DNA of 64,000 nt, taken from contig OY756144.1 of assembly GCA_963576785.1 (NCBI GenBank), forward strand, positions 620,001-684,000, read 5' to 3'. This DNA is from Chlorophyllum brunneum. Taxonomy: Eukaryota; Basidiomycota; Agaricomycetes; Agaricales; Agaricaceae. The notes beneath the pieces were generated by a model. It saw nothing but the letters and a program-made list of their open reading frames with translations. It did no database searches and was not told the DNA's origin. Positions within the stretch are counted from its first letter, which is position 1, and the number at the start of each line of letters is the position of its first letter. Of this stretch, positions 32,932-43,730 are shown one piece after another. A program made the translations under genes and the position numbers.

Positions 32932-34697
32932 TCAATCATAATAATTTGTTTCTTCGTCTGTCTCATCCGAATACTCTATGTCTCTGCCATCCGAATGTTC
33001 GTCCGAATTATAGTCCGTGCGTAACCACAAAGTACTCAGTCGCTTATTGTCCTTATCTCCATCACTCAGTTCATCATCACTTCCCCTAGCTGTTGAATAT
33101 TGATTTCGCCCTTGCTTTGCAGCGGCCCTCAACAACGGCAAGAGCACCTGCCCCACCTGGTTCCAACGTCGGCGATACACGATCTCCTCTACTATGTCAC
33201 CATGAAAGGTCATGATGTGGGCTAGTCTGGGGAATATCTTTACAAGGAACATAGCGGCGAACTCTTTGTGCGAAATGGGCGAGCGGCCGACGTCAAGCGA
33301 AATTAAGGGGGAGGAAAATGCGCCGAGTTCTCCTGTCTGGAGGAATGGGAGTAAACTTGTGCGTTCAGAGTTGTCATGCGCATCGATGTGGAGAGCAAGG
33401 CGTTGAAGTTTCTGACAGTCTTTTGCGAGGGGAACAAGTGACGACAAATTTGTAGCATTGTCTATCGGAGCTAGAGGAGTGAAATACAAAGAACTGATGT
33501 CTGGCCATGATTCTGCAATTCGTGTAGCCCCATAATTTGACAGAGGAGGTGTATGCTGAAGATGTATCTTGACTTCTCGAAGCGCGGAGAAGCCAAATAT
33601 GTGAAGAAATATGTCAGAGGCCTCGAGGTCTAAGCCAGATAATAGGGGGTATGAAAGTAGAATCTTTTGGAGGGAGTGATGGTCGACATTCTTATCCAAA
33701 GCTTCCATGCATTCCTTCCACTCGTGAAGATTGGATGATACAGGCGTCGCAAAACTCAGGGAGAGTTCCGAAACAACGGTAGGAGTTTTGTCATGGCTGG
33801 AAGCTGCCCAGTTATAATGAGGGAGTGTAGGTTGGTGAACAAGCCTGTGGTTATTTTCTCTGCTGCGTCTTCACTAGTAATTTGATCGGGGGGACGTTCG
33901 AGGGACGGTTTCCAAAGATTTGGAAGTTCTCCAATACGTAAAAGCGCCTCAACTGTAGCTCCTGGAATATGCAGGGTCCGTAGAGCTGAGTAACGCTCAT
34001 GAAGGGCGATATCTGAGCCAGCCCTTCACCGTAGTATATCCAGAGGTGGAAGTGATGGAGTGTGGAAGGGGAGAGCAGAGCAGGCAGTGTATTTATGAGA
34101 CTAGCTCGTGTTGGATTCACTGTTGACATGCTAATTTTGACAGAGGTGAGGCTCTTGACCAAAAAATGATGGAGCTGAGTAAAATCTTCCCCGTGTGAAG
34201 GCGCCCAGTCCAAACAGCGGAGATTAGGAAGTAGCGGGCCCGGAAAGGTAGTGAGGGCTGGGAAACTGCAAGCCTCGACATCGGGCTCGTCAGCATGGAG
34301 TACGAGGATTCGCCAATTATATCGTTGGATTGTTTCAATGTCAGACGATGTGAACTCCCGCCTGAGCATCTATTGAAGAGTGAATTGATTTGGGAACGGG
34401 TATGTACTATATGCTCACCAATGTTTTCTTCCGTGAGTAGTGCGGATCTACCTTTACCCTCCAGGGATCTTCTGGCAAGCACCTGAGAAGAGGGCTGACT
34501 CCCCCCTGCTTGCACCAGAGACTGTTGAGTGCAGATTCTTTGAATGCGCGACATGTGCGAGCAAGGGCTGCGAGAGTGGGCCCCCCCAACCGAACTTCTC
34601 TGATAAACTCGCATATACGATGCTGTATCTCAGAAATTGTCAGACATCAATGCATGGTAAAATTGGACGCGAGGGATCTGTTGTGTTGAGGTCCATG
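32932..34697 (-). pseudogene. F-box/leucine-rich protein relic 2
   Basis: Paralogue of the relic at 21,870-23,664. The F-box is present: EIQHRICEFIREVRLGG, PTLAALARTCRAFKESALN, SLW. It is followed by LLRCLPEDPW, an intron (GTGAGC...CAATAG) ending just before ATG 34,369, and the LRR-like part (MLRREFTSSDIETIQRYN, LLPNLRCLDW, SLTSVKISMSTVNPTRAS). Compared with relic 1, about 10 bp is missing near 33,985-34,005, which breaks the frame after ISPFMS. About 16 bp is missing near 33,755-33,770, which turns FRNAKLEEL into FRNSP and a stop. The downstream frame 33,708-32,932 (258 residues) is open and ends in the acidic tail DEETNYYD. The first exon before EIQHR is not clear; M-D-L-N-T-T at 34,697 is a candidate start in another frame. 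Confidence 0.7.
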
Positions 34698-35023
34698 TTA
34701 CTTAGGCAAATACCCATTTAGGTGTTGAATTCGCCCTACCGCAGCTCCGCAATGGAGGATGACGTACGCGCAAGAGGAATAGGATGAGAGTAGGAGGGAA
34801 GCAATGAATTGGTACAGCTTGGCAGGAGACTGTTGGACCAGCATCTATGTTATAACTGGTCAGCAAAGTGAAAGTAGGGGTCGTGAAATTGGTGGAGGGC
34901 GTTCTCCTCTCGCGCGTGATTCTCACGGATCTAGGTTCTGAAGGTGGAAAAGGATATAGTATTAGATACATGATGAACAAAGGATACCGAAAGATGAGAA
35001 AGGAAAGCGAGTCAGGTGAAAAA
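34698..35023. other. intergenic between the F-box relic and NOP56
   Basis: No gene is supported. It contains the 5' side of the F-box relic and the 3' UTR of NOP56, both transcribed leftward. Confidence 0.35.
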
Positions 35024-36867
35024 CTATTCCTTCCTCTTTTTCTCCTTCTTTTCTTTCTTTTCTTTCTTCTCTTTCTTCTCCTTCTTCGATGGTTCCTAAC
35101 AATAAAATAAACCTACATCCAATGGCAACGACAACGAAAACATACCTCAGCATTGGCAGCAGCTTCCTGCTTCGCCTTCTCTTTCTTTGCCTTTTTCAAA
35201 GCCTTCTTCTCCTCCTTTGACAACTTGACCTTCTTCACCGAAGGTTCCTCATCCTCCTCATCCTCATCAACATCCATATCATCACTCTTCCTCTTCTTAT
35301 CCTTCTTCTTATCCTTCTTATCCTTCTTCCCTTTCTTTTTCGGGGGTTCAGCTTCGAGCGTCGTGAATGCCGGACCGTCAACTTCCATTACTTCTTCATC
35401 GTCTGAGGCTTCCTCGTCTAGTGAAAGTTCTTCTAGGACTTTGCGGAGTGCATCGGCGTTTTTGGATGGTGGTTGACCACTCTCGAAAAAGGTGAGACGT
35501 TCTTCGACTTGTGTACGGAGAGCTTCGCCAAATTTGGGCGTTGGGTGGTCTATCGTTAGATGTGAATATAAAGGCAGGAGTGAGGCTTAAGCAGAACGAA
35601 CCGGAGTAACAGTCAATGCGGGAGGCTATCGAGCATTTGTTGGCGAGGAAGCGCGAGATACGACCCTTATGTTGAGGTTTTGCTCTGCCAATGAACGAAG
35701 AGTGGTATAAAAGGCCATACTAAAAACGAATTGAGAATAGGGAGGAGAAAAGAAAGATAACACGCACCTTGGGTGTATTGCCCTTGGTCTTCAACGCTCG
35801 GAACAATGCCTTTTCCGCACCTAGAATTTGCACCGTACTCGCAGGGTACTTGCTCAAATTCGTCAAACTACCGGCATGACTGATCAACCTAGCACCTATC
35901 CGTTCTCCCAACAACGCCGTCAACGATGGTGCGACAAGGTTCATCTTCTCCGACAAATACGAAATGAGAGATTTACGGTATTCAGCGAGGGAAACTACAC
36001 GGTTTGCGAAAGCAGAAATGTTGAGCATATCGATTTCGGATAATGATGAACCCATTGAACCACGAGCGGCATCGAGGATGTTTTGTGCGAGTGTAGAATC
36101 GTCTTCGAGGATTGAAGCCAATTCGGGTAGTTTTTCTTCATCCAACTTGTCCTTATCACCAATGAACAAAGCCACACGGGCGTACTGGTGGTTATCCGGT
36201 ACGAGACGAACGAGTTCGGGAAAATGGTAACCATACCATTCGCGAATACGCATGGAGAAGAGATTGACGTCTTTATCGAGTTGGTCGAGGAGAGCGATGG
36301 CTTGGATAATCATGTTATCGATACGATTGACGTTGAACTTCAGTTTGGCGCGGGAATAGGAGTGACCGAGACCGAGTTGAGCTTTGGTGATATCGTCTGT
36401 TTGAAGGCCTTTGAGGAGTTTTGTAGCGTGCAGACGGATGCCGCGGATGATTTCTTGAGCTTCTTCCGAAGCTACACATGAGATTTTGAGTTCCTGCTTG
36501 ATTGAAGTGCCAAGGTTGGGATCGGAAACGGCAAGTAGGATTTTGGACTTTTTGGAGGGTTTGGAGAGATTGAGTTCAAGGAGGTTCTTGAGATATTCGT
36601 TAAGAACACCTAAGGGTGCTTGTGGTTAATTCACATTGGTGATATTAGAATTATACACACACCTTCAGAGACGTCATTGGCGTTTTCAAGAGCCTGCGCG
36701 GCGCTTTTGAAGGGCGTAAAGCTCATGAGGGTGACCATTTTGCCAAACTTGCCCAGGTCCCGTATTGAGTCCTGCATGGCAGTGGTCTTGAGAGCAATAT
36801 TTTCGGTGAGTTTTGCCTCGAAGATGGCATATCCAGAGGCAGACTCGAAGAGTACATGGCTGATCAT
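35024..36867 (-). CDS. NOP56: NOP56, box C/D snoRNP core protein
   Basis: Nop56 is a core protein of box C/D small nucleolar ribonucleoproteins, which guide 2'-O-methylation and pre-rRNA processing in the nucleolus. The start is ATG 36867 ([18 protein letters not shown]). Next come [16 protein letters not shown] and [11 protein letters not shown], which is joined across a short intron to [17 protein letters not shown]. The Nop-domain region is highly conserved: [90 protein letters not shown] and [20 protein letters not shown], then [20 protein letters not shown]. The sequence is Nop56-like rather than Nop58-like at [20 protein letters not shown]. The C-terminus is a very long Lys/Glu tail split by an intron. 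The last exon reads [16 protein letters not shown]... and ends at TAG 35024-35026. There are about five exons. It is divergent from the HOS3-type gene, with 279 bp between the two ATGs. Confidence 0.95.
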
Positions 36868-37146
36868 CCTCGCCCAGTTGCTGTCTGCGTCCAACTTTTT
36901 TTACTGATCACCGTCACGGACATGTGACACCTGTGACCCTAGCACTCTGCTCGCCGTCAGGTTCTGAGCAGCTTAATGGGCCGAGTACAGGGCATTTCTG
37001 GTGATATGTGTAATATCTTCCTCTTCGTGTAGCCAGCTCGTTCTGGAAATTTGTGTCCAGGTCGCTGCAAACTACCGTAGCCACCCCGCTTATGTAACCT
37101 CATTTATCACATCGTCGTTGATCCAATTTCGTCTGACAACAACACA
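36868..37146. promoter_or_regulatory. bidirectional promoter region NOP56 / HOS3-type gene
   Basis: 279 bp separate the two divergent start codons, so both promoters must be compact or shared. I see no TATA box next to either gene, which suits housekeeping promoters. Confidence 0.5.
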
Positions 37147-39210
37147 ATGCCAGACACGGCAGTATTTCTGCAGGACGCTTGTTTACAACACAATTACATC
37201 CGCTCAAAGGACAAATCCAACATCGTCGAGCGTCCTGAACGATTGCGCGCGATAAACGTCGGAATCTCAGGTGCAATTGCTCGGTTGGAGAGCATCGAAA
37301 CCGAAAAATCGAATCAAGGCGAAACAGATGGCGGGGTCCGAGAACTGGCCCATGTCTTGGGCAAAATGCGTATTGGAACTCCGGCTGGTGAGGTAGGCAT
37401 GGCCGTGGTGCAGATTGTCAAGAGTCAAGCCAATGTGGATATCTTAAACAACGATGCCGTCAAGTTCGTGCATGGAGATATTGAAGGGGACGTCTATCTT
37501 GAGAATTTGAAGAAGTGGGCGAAGAACAGTTGGGATGAGATTGCACATGGCCGTTCGGAAATACCTGAAGTATTATCTCAAGGAGATTTGTACCGTTAGT
37601 CTTTTCTTTTCCACTATGTTCCAGGTTGCTTACCTCTGTTATGGGATAGCCAGTATGTCCAGAATCTATTAACGCGATTCAAGGTGCACTGGGAACAGTA
37701 TGTGAAGCTGTTGATAGAGTTTTGGACAAAGAGGATCCGATAAACCGAGCTTTTGTCGCGGTTCGGCCACCGGGGCATCATTGTGGAGAGGATTCCCCTT
37801 CTGGGTTCTGTTTCGTGAACAATGTCGCTGTCGCGGCCGCCCATGCATACCTGAAGCATAATGTTAACCGCGTCGTCATATTTGATATTGATCTCCACCA
37901 CGGTGCGTCCCCTTTGTTGGCGTCCTCGTCCGTTTGTTCATTATTTCTCTTCAGGTAACGGTACCCAATCGATTGTGTGGTCCATCAACGAGGAGACCTA
38001 CCGCCAGACGCTTGAAGACGAAGCTAGCAAGCCGGAGAAATCTAGACCGGGTCCCAGAATCTACTATGGATCTATACATGATATTCTTTCGTACCCGTGC
38101 GAGGTATGCTTCTTTCTTATCGCTTCTGGAATGAAGCATTGACGAATAACCCAGGATGGTAATCCAACGCTGGTTCAGGCAGCATCTGTTTCTATTCACA
38201 AGTCTCATGGTCAATACATCGAGAACATACATTTGCAGACTTACGAGTCAGAGACCCATTTTTGGGACGTACTATACAAGGAACAATATTCTAAACTAAT
38301 TCTCCGAGCCGAGGAGTTCATCAAGGGGACCGGTGGGCCTGGAGAGGATGTCCTGGTGTTCATCAGGTGGGTGCCAACGTCGTATTTCAAATTTAACTGA
38401 CCGGTCCTAGTTGTGGGATGGATGCCTGTGAACATGAGTATCCTTCAATGTCAAGACACAATCGCAAAGTACCTACATCATTCTACCACCGGTTTACCAA
38501 AGATGCACGCGCGTTTTCGGAAAAATTCTCTTCAGGAAGACTTATTAGTGTCCTGGAGGGGGGTTACAGCGATCGAGCGTTGATCAGTGGCAGTATGGCA
38601 CATGTATGCGGCCTTGCCGGATCGGAGAAAGTGGATGAAGAGTGGTGGAATACTGAGAACCTAGTAGAGGTTAGTTCTTCCGACATACATTAGCCATTTT
38701 CTGATTAGTCTTGTCATATAGCTAGAGAAAGCTACCAAAAAACGACGTGGTGGTAGACCCTCGTTGAATAACACCGTGGACCGTGATACTCTCCCGAAGT
38801 GGCTGGAACGCACAGTGACGATATCCAACTCGATGGATCAGTCAATCACCCGTACAGCCGGACATTCCGTTCCGGCACCAGCTTCAACTCGGACGCTTCG
38901 CGATCGTACGAAGCTCAGTCATTCTAATACCGATAGCAACGTGGTAGACACGGAGAAGAAGGCACCCCGTAAGTCTAGCGGTGGTAATACAGCGAAGAAG
39001 CCACGATCCTCGACCGGAACTACGGTTGGACGAAAGCCTCGGAATTCGGTCGAACCAGTAGTCACATCACAGCCTGAAGATAACTCTACTGACTCTTCGT
39101 CCTTGACGGAGCTGAGCGAGCATGAACCTGTGGCTCTGATGCAAGATCGGAAAGCACTTCCGAAAGTTATCTTGAGATTGGGCAAAAAGCCGGAGGAGGT
39201 TGACGAGTGA
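37147..39210 (+). CDS. HOS3-type histone deacetylase
   Basis: This is a zinc-dependent class II-like deacetylase of the fungal Hos3 group, acting on lysines of histones or other proteins. The start is ATG 37147 (MPDTAVFLQDACLQHNYIR), followed by VERPERLRAINVGISGAI. The catalytic domain holds AFVAVRPPGHHCGEDSPSG with the His-His dyad, FCFVNNVAVAAAHAY, and VVIFDIDLHHGNGTQ with zinc-binding Asp/His. The GNGTQ half follows an intron near 37,902-37,954. Further on come RIYYGSIHDILSYPCE, HFWDVLYKEQYSKLILRAEE, FISCGMDACEHEYPSMSRH, FYHRFTKDA and SVLEGGYSDRAL. After the domain there is an AT-hook-like KKRRGGRPS (about 38,739-38,765) and a Ser/Thr/Lys-rich tail ending KKPEEVDE at TGA 39,208-39,210. The protein is about 600 residues. 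All catalytic signatures are intact. Hos3 itself in yeast is cytoplasmic/bud-neck and trichostatin-resistant; location here cannot be read from the sequence. Confidence 0.9.
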
Positions 39211-39336
39211 TTCGTGTATCTATGCTATTTTCTTCGAGATTGATCATATACCCCTTGTGTTCGTCAATATGTTATGATATTATATTATTGTCACCCTTTG
39301 AATCAATAAATACAGTGCTCTAAGTAAAATAATAAG

Positions 39337-40444
39337 TCAGATACCCATGAGACCATGGACCGTCCATTCATAAACGCCGAGGAAGACAGCACCGCCTGCG
39401 GAAATCCACAACGTTCGTGGTACAGCGCCAGAAAAAAGGGCGCGAATACCTTCTTGAGTATAGATATCCCGGAAACGTGTCAATAGCGAAGGCATTTTAT
39501 TAGTTTTGGCATCCTAGTATTCGAGTCAGTATTTCCTCCCTGGGGCGGGGACAAATGGACATACCCTTAAATCAAGCATTACGCGTGTCTTAAGCACGTC
39601 AAGGGGCGTCGTGAGTGCAGCTGCGACACCACCCGCTATACTTCCACAGACCGCGGCTTCATGAGCATACAAGGGTTTACGCTTGAGTTTTTGTGATAGT
39701 TTCAACTTGAGGAATTCGTAAAGAGGAAATTGCAGAGATGTAAATGGAATCTAAGAACTGTCAAGTCAGGAAGAGCTGATGGATTGTTGGTATGATAATA
39801 AACTTTCCTCACGCATAATAGTGATTCCAAAACCACGATAAAATCCACGGATGCCTCCGTTTTGTAGAACCAGTTTTGCTGCTGCTAGGGATGACGCATG
39901 GGATGCACCATAGGAAGATGTTTGGGTGCGAGTTTTGATGACTTCGGTTGGGACACGAATCATACACGCAGCCTGAACGAAAAGAAGGATCAGTCGAAGG
40001 AACGTTGGGCTGTCTAACGTGTTGCCGCTTACTACTTCGCCCACCGAGGCTGAAATCATGTGGTTAACAGGTGCGAGTTCGCCGGTCAAGGGAAGTGTCG
40101 TCTTCATCGTATCATAAACAGAAAAAAATGCCGCAGCTGTGTGGCTCAGCAGTTTAGAGTTTAGTCGAACGTCGGACCCCAGGTGTCCATACCTCCTGGT
40201 GCGCTTCCAACCACCACGCTCCCAACCCCTCTGTAGATTCCTCTAAAACCGCCCGCAGCGGTAAAACCTTGTGCGGATTGTAGTCTAGTTTTGATGGTAT
40301 CTATAGGAAAGAAAAGGAGATCGACGGCAGTTCCAGCAGCCCCCCCTGCCTGCGCAACTTTTTCGTCATCGTGACATTTCGCTAACAGAAGAGGTACGAT
40401 ATACTGACGATCAACGACTGGATAAATGCAGGATTTTGTTCCAT
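39337..40444 (-). CDS. PET8: mitochondrial S-adenosylmethionine carrier (PET8/SLC25A26 type)
   Basis: This is an inner-membrane carrier importing S-adenosylmethionine into mitochondria for methylation and cofactor synthesis. The start is ATG 40444 ([11 protein letters not shown]), with an intron after the first 12 codons. All three mitochondrial-carrier signatures are present. Repeat 1 has [20 protein letters not shown]. Repeat 2 has [20 protein letters not shown], followed by [17 protein letters not shown]. Repeat 3 has [38 protein letters not shown] follows the first signature, as in SAM carriers, and the second PTEVIKTR (rather than P-D/E-x-x-K/R of other carriers) is typical of PET8. Stop TGA is at 39337-39339 after VHGLMGI. 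About 280 residues in five exons, the usual length. No lesion was seen. Confidence 0.92.
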
Positions 40445-40782
40445 TATTTGTGATTTCTAGACTGTGATCAGAATTGAGGACGCCAGTGGCATATCGACAC
40501 TTTGATGCGCACTAGGGATTTGTCGGGGACGGGAGAAAGAAATTATATGTCACGTGTCGCGACGCGCTCTCAATCACGTGTGATTCTGTGGTCAAGGGTT
40601 TTCTGTGGCTGTTGGTCCATCGACTTTTTGGGGATGTAAAGATGAGTCACTCCGCAACAGCATCTCTTTGTTCTCTTATTCCAGCACGAACAGAGGATAT
40701 GCGCAATTTCTTATGTTGCAGATAATGCTCTAGATGCTGATCTGTCGCGTTGTTCACCCCTGAAACGCGTCATTTTCCAAAA
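40445..40782. other. short divergent intergenic region
   Basis: Region upstream of PET8 (-) and of the uncertain gene starting near 40,783 (+). It carries two CACGTG boxes at 40,553 and 40,576 (GTCACGTGTCG and ATCACGTGTG), candidate sites for bHLH (Cbf1/USF-like) factors. Confidence 0.4.
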
Positions 40783-41862
40783 TGGCCAAGTTACTGGATT
40801 CGTACTTTGTGGTGGAATGTGAGTTTGGCCCTCATCTTTGGCGAGATTGACTATCTAATGTGCGATTCATATACATTTCAGAGTTTACTACCTGCCCACT
40901 CCGATCGCCAAGGTCCATAGTTCTGCCAGGTCTCGCTCTGCAACACTGCTCCCGTTCCACGTTGCAGGCCAAATCAACCCTGATGAACCAGCTGGCCATG
41001 GTCTTAACGAGAAATGTGGCCTTGAGGCAGCTGCTTGCTATCGTGGCACGGTCAGCCCTTCAATGTCATCGTTTCTGTTGGTCGACCCGTTCTCCCTGAG
41101 GTGTGCCTCGCGTTGACTACCATTCTGGTGCTTCTCACAATAACTGTAAGTTCATGCTTTAATCCTGATGCTTACAAATTAACATTGGTTTTAACATGTA
41201 CCTAACATGTCCTTAGCATTATTGCATATTCCAGGACGGAAGAAACATACGAGCAAGAAAATCTCGAGGTACAGGACCACCTTCGCCAAGAGACTTCGGT
41301 TTTGTCTATGACAGGATTATATATACTCCCATTGGATCTCCGTATTCGCTTGGGAGAAATACGTCCCAACTGGCTAGGTAACATCATCGTGGGGCACCCC
41401 CCTTTCGGTCATTGCCACTTGGGTCATGGGATCCTCTTCCTCGCCTCGCGCTACCCATGCCATCTGCGGTTTTGCAGTTCCTTCCGTCGTGCCGGACCGC
41501 GAGAAGCTCCAATGCTCGTTCCCATAACTTACATGTGTGCGACTGCCTTCCAAATATACCACCCGGCCAATCACAATTATGCCTTCTGGGGATCTGTCAC
41601 TGGAGTCTGTGTAAATCCCAGTACTCCCTCCCTTTACCCCTTATATTCCTTCAAGGCGTCAGCCATGCCTTCCACCCTCCGTGCACTATGCCACATTAGT
41701 GCTGGACGATTTCAGACATGCTGTACCACCGCAGTTCGATGAGATTGATCTTGTCGATCGTTGCCTAGGCCTTCTAGGTTACATGGGCGGACTCGAAGGT
41801 TCTGGTACACATATGCATATGAATTGGTAACGACGGATAGGGTCCAGAATCCGCAGGTACAA
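40783..41862 (+). CDS. uncertain hypothetical gene with a hydrophobic segment
   Basis: Coding signals are visible but I could not make one consistent model. ATG 40,783 gives MAKLLDSYFVVE before a GTGAGT donor. After an acceptor at about 40,881 one frame reads VYYLPTPIAKVHSSARSRS and further. A membrane-helix-like stretch PEVCLALTTILVLLTIT precedes a GTAAGT donor at about 41,141. After an acceptor at about 41,216 the frame IIAYSRTEETYEQENLEVQD runs to IRPNWLG. Near the end, LVLDDFRHAVPPQFDEIDLV followed by DRCLGLLGYMGGLEGSG stops at TAA 41,828-41,830. I recognise no family. It could be one multi-exon gene, two genes, or a decayed gene. The 3' boundary is a guess. Confidence 0.3.
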
Positions 41863-42178
41863 GGAAACAGGACTAGGGACCGGAGAACGAAGATGAAAGA
41901 AACTCGGTGGTGGGTACGATATCGGGGAAACAAATGCCAGTTTACAATTTATAATCGGAGAAAATGCCTAGAGAAAAAATGCATAGTGGATGTGACGAAG
42001 AAAGATGCGCTAGAGGTACAATTCATGCTGGTGAAGGAGTGTTGTGAGTGCGTCCTCAAATCTGCGCATTCTATTAGCTCATACAGAGTTAAGGGACGAA
42101 GACGACTTACTAAATATTAGAGATGCTAGAGCCGTTGAAAAAGCAATACACAAATTTGGGGAGAAATACCGACGAACT
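41863..42178. other. possible coding remnant or 3' region
   Basis: A plus-strand frame at 41,761-42,120 is Arg/Lys/Tyr-rich (RTKMKETRWWVRYRGNKCQF...) without a known motif. It may belong to the preceding uncertain gene or be chance. Confidence 0.25.
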
Positions 42179-43730
42179 TCAAAAATCATCAAAGTGCAAT
42201 TCCCAACGCGAGTTTGTCGAGTCTTGTGTCAGAGATTTGAAGATCCTCCTGCCCCTTAATACGTCGACGCGCCGCATCCCGCATTCTTCGTTGTAGAGTG
42301 GCAAACCAGGGCTATCCTTACACCTCTGCTTAAAGGACGGCTCGCATCGACGCAGATACTGGCTACCGATCTGGGCCTTCTCCCTCTCCGTCAGCAGGAT
42401 GTTGTACGTGTCAAATATTGCTCGAAATATGTCAATACACCGTAGGCCGCGAGAGCGCCGGACATGGATTGGCCACAAGATGAAGTGCTCAGGGATATTG
42501 CGCGGAGGGACACACTCAATCGTCATCTCCGTCAGGACTGTATGTGGTGATACCGGTATATCGCTCTCGTCTCTTGTTATCGGCCCCCAAAACCCTCCAC
42601 GATTTACACGAACGGCCCAGTCGTCCTTTCTGGGATTGAACCCGGCGTCAAAGTAGATGGCTGGCATACCCTTGCCGCTTCGGGTCGTGAAATCGACTAG
42701 AGGCCAGCTCAGTGCGATCGCTTCTCCCTTCATAGCAACTAGACCAAGTTGAGGTGCTAGCACATCGTCAGTGAGGACAAAGCTTCTTACCTTGTTTGAT
42801 GGTCGCGGGCACGTATCTAGAGGTTTGGTGGCTGACAGGGTACCCGGATCTTTGTCGTTCGGTAAGACTTGAGTTTCTTGGACGGATTACCTGACCGGAA
42901 ACTAAAGAAATATCCAGGCTTTGATGGAGATTGGGAGCTCAAAATGACCTACCAGGATATTCTCGAGGGGGTGACACAGATACCCGTCGTGACGATGCAC
43001 GGCGTTCAAGGGGAACTAATGCTAGAGCGGAGCTGCATGAGTGAAACATACACAGGGATTTTAACAAACGTACGGAATTCTTGCCTCACTACTGCCGTCG
43101 ATGTTTGAAGGTTCCCACCTTTCAGCGCCGACTTGAGTGGCACTTGGAACAAAACCCCCGGTGGTCGGTTGTTGTTGATAAATTGCGATCACGGACATTT
43201 GCTCACCAGGATGTTCTGGATTGCTCGTCCTCCGGGTCCCCGTTGACACAGGAAGTGATGATACTGTTGCAGGTACGTATTTAGGACTCGTCCTCGGAAT
43301 CGATGGCTTCTGAGCGTCAGGAGCAGGGTTAATAGCCCTGGTATACACCGGAACTCCCGGTCGAGACGGCTTGTGGGGCTTGAGGAAGACGACATCTGAT
43401 GATAAGAGGGATTCAGCATCGCGTCCTTCCAGATGCGATGTGAGGGAAAGGGACCATACCATCCTCCTGTCTCGACATCGACACTGTCCTCAAACGTGGA
43501 ACAAAGGTCCCCTCACCTCGATGGCTAGGCTTCGGCGCGGGGTGTGGCGTTTCTGCCCGTCGATCGGGCGTTAACCGCCCAAGGAAGGACTTGAGAGGTT
43601 TTCCCGACGTTGGGGACACCTTCGGAGGTGGCGATGCGGTCCAGCTATCGGTGTCGGGAAGGGAGGCGAGAATCAACTTGGGCGTGGTCGGCTCTCCAGA
43701 GGAGAGTTTGAACTTGTTCCACTTGAACAT
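42179..43730 (-). CDS. DUF6699-domain protein
   Basis: Basidiomycete DUF6699 proteins have a Pro/Ser-rich N-terminus and one C-terminal globular domain of unknown function. The start is ATG 43730 (MFKWNKFKLSSGEPTTPKLI). Exon 1 is joined by an intron (GTATGG...CATCAG, phase 1) to DVVFLKPHKPSRPGVPVYTR and ends before a GTACCT donor. Later exons contain SALALVPLERRASSRRVSVS. The last exon (from about 42,755) holds the domain: APQLGLVAMKGEAIALSWPL, AVRVNRGGFWGPI, PIHVRRSRGLRCIDIFRAIF, LTEREKAQIGSQYLRRCEPS, CKDSPGLPLYNEECGMRRVD and LRGRRIFKSL. The stop is TGA 42179-42181. There are at least four exons. The N-terminal half is probably disordered. No partner can be deduced. Confidence 0.75.

Noticed and set aside
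35027..35350. Repetitive purine/pyrimidine tract as a microsatellite or regulatory element
   Set aside because: On the minus strand it is the coding sequence of the Lys/Glu-rich tail of NOP56, a normal feature of the family.
35090..36660. snoRNA inside NOP56 introns
   Set aside because: In some eukaryotes these introns host snoRNAs, but here they are only about 50-60 nt and show no C and D box pair.
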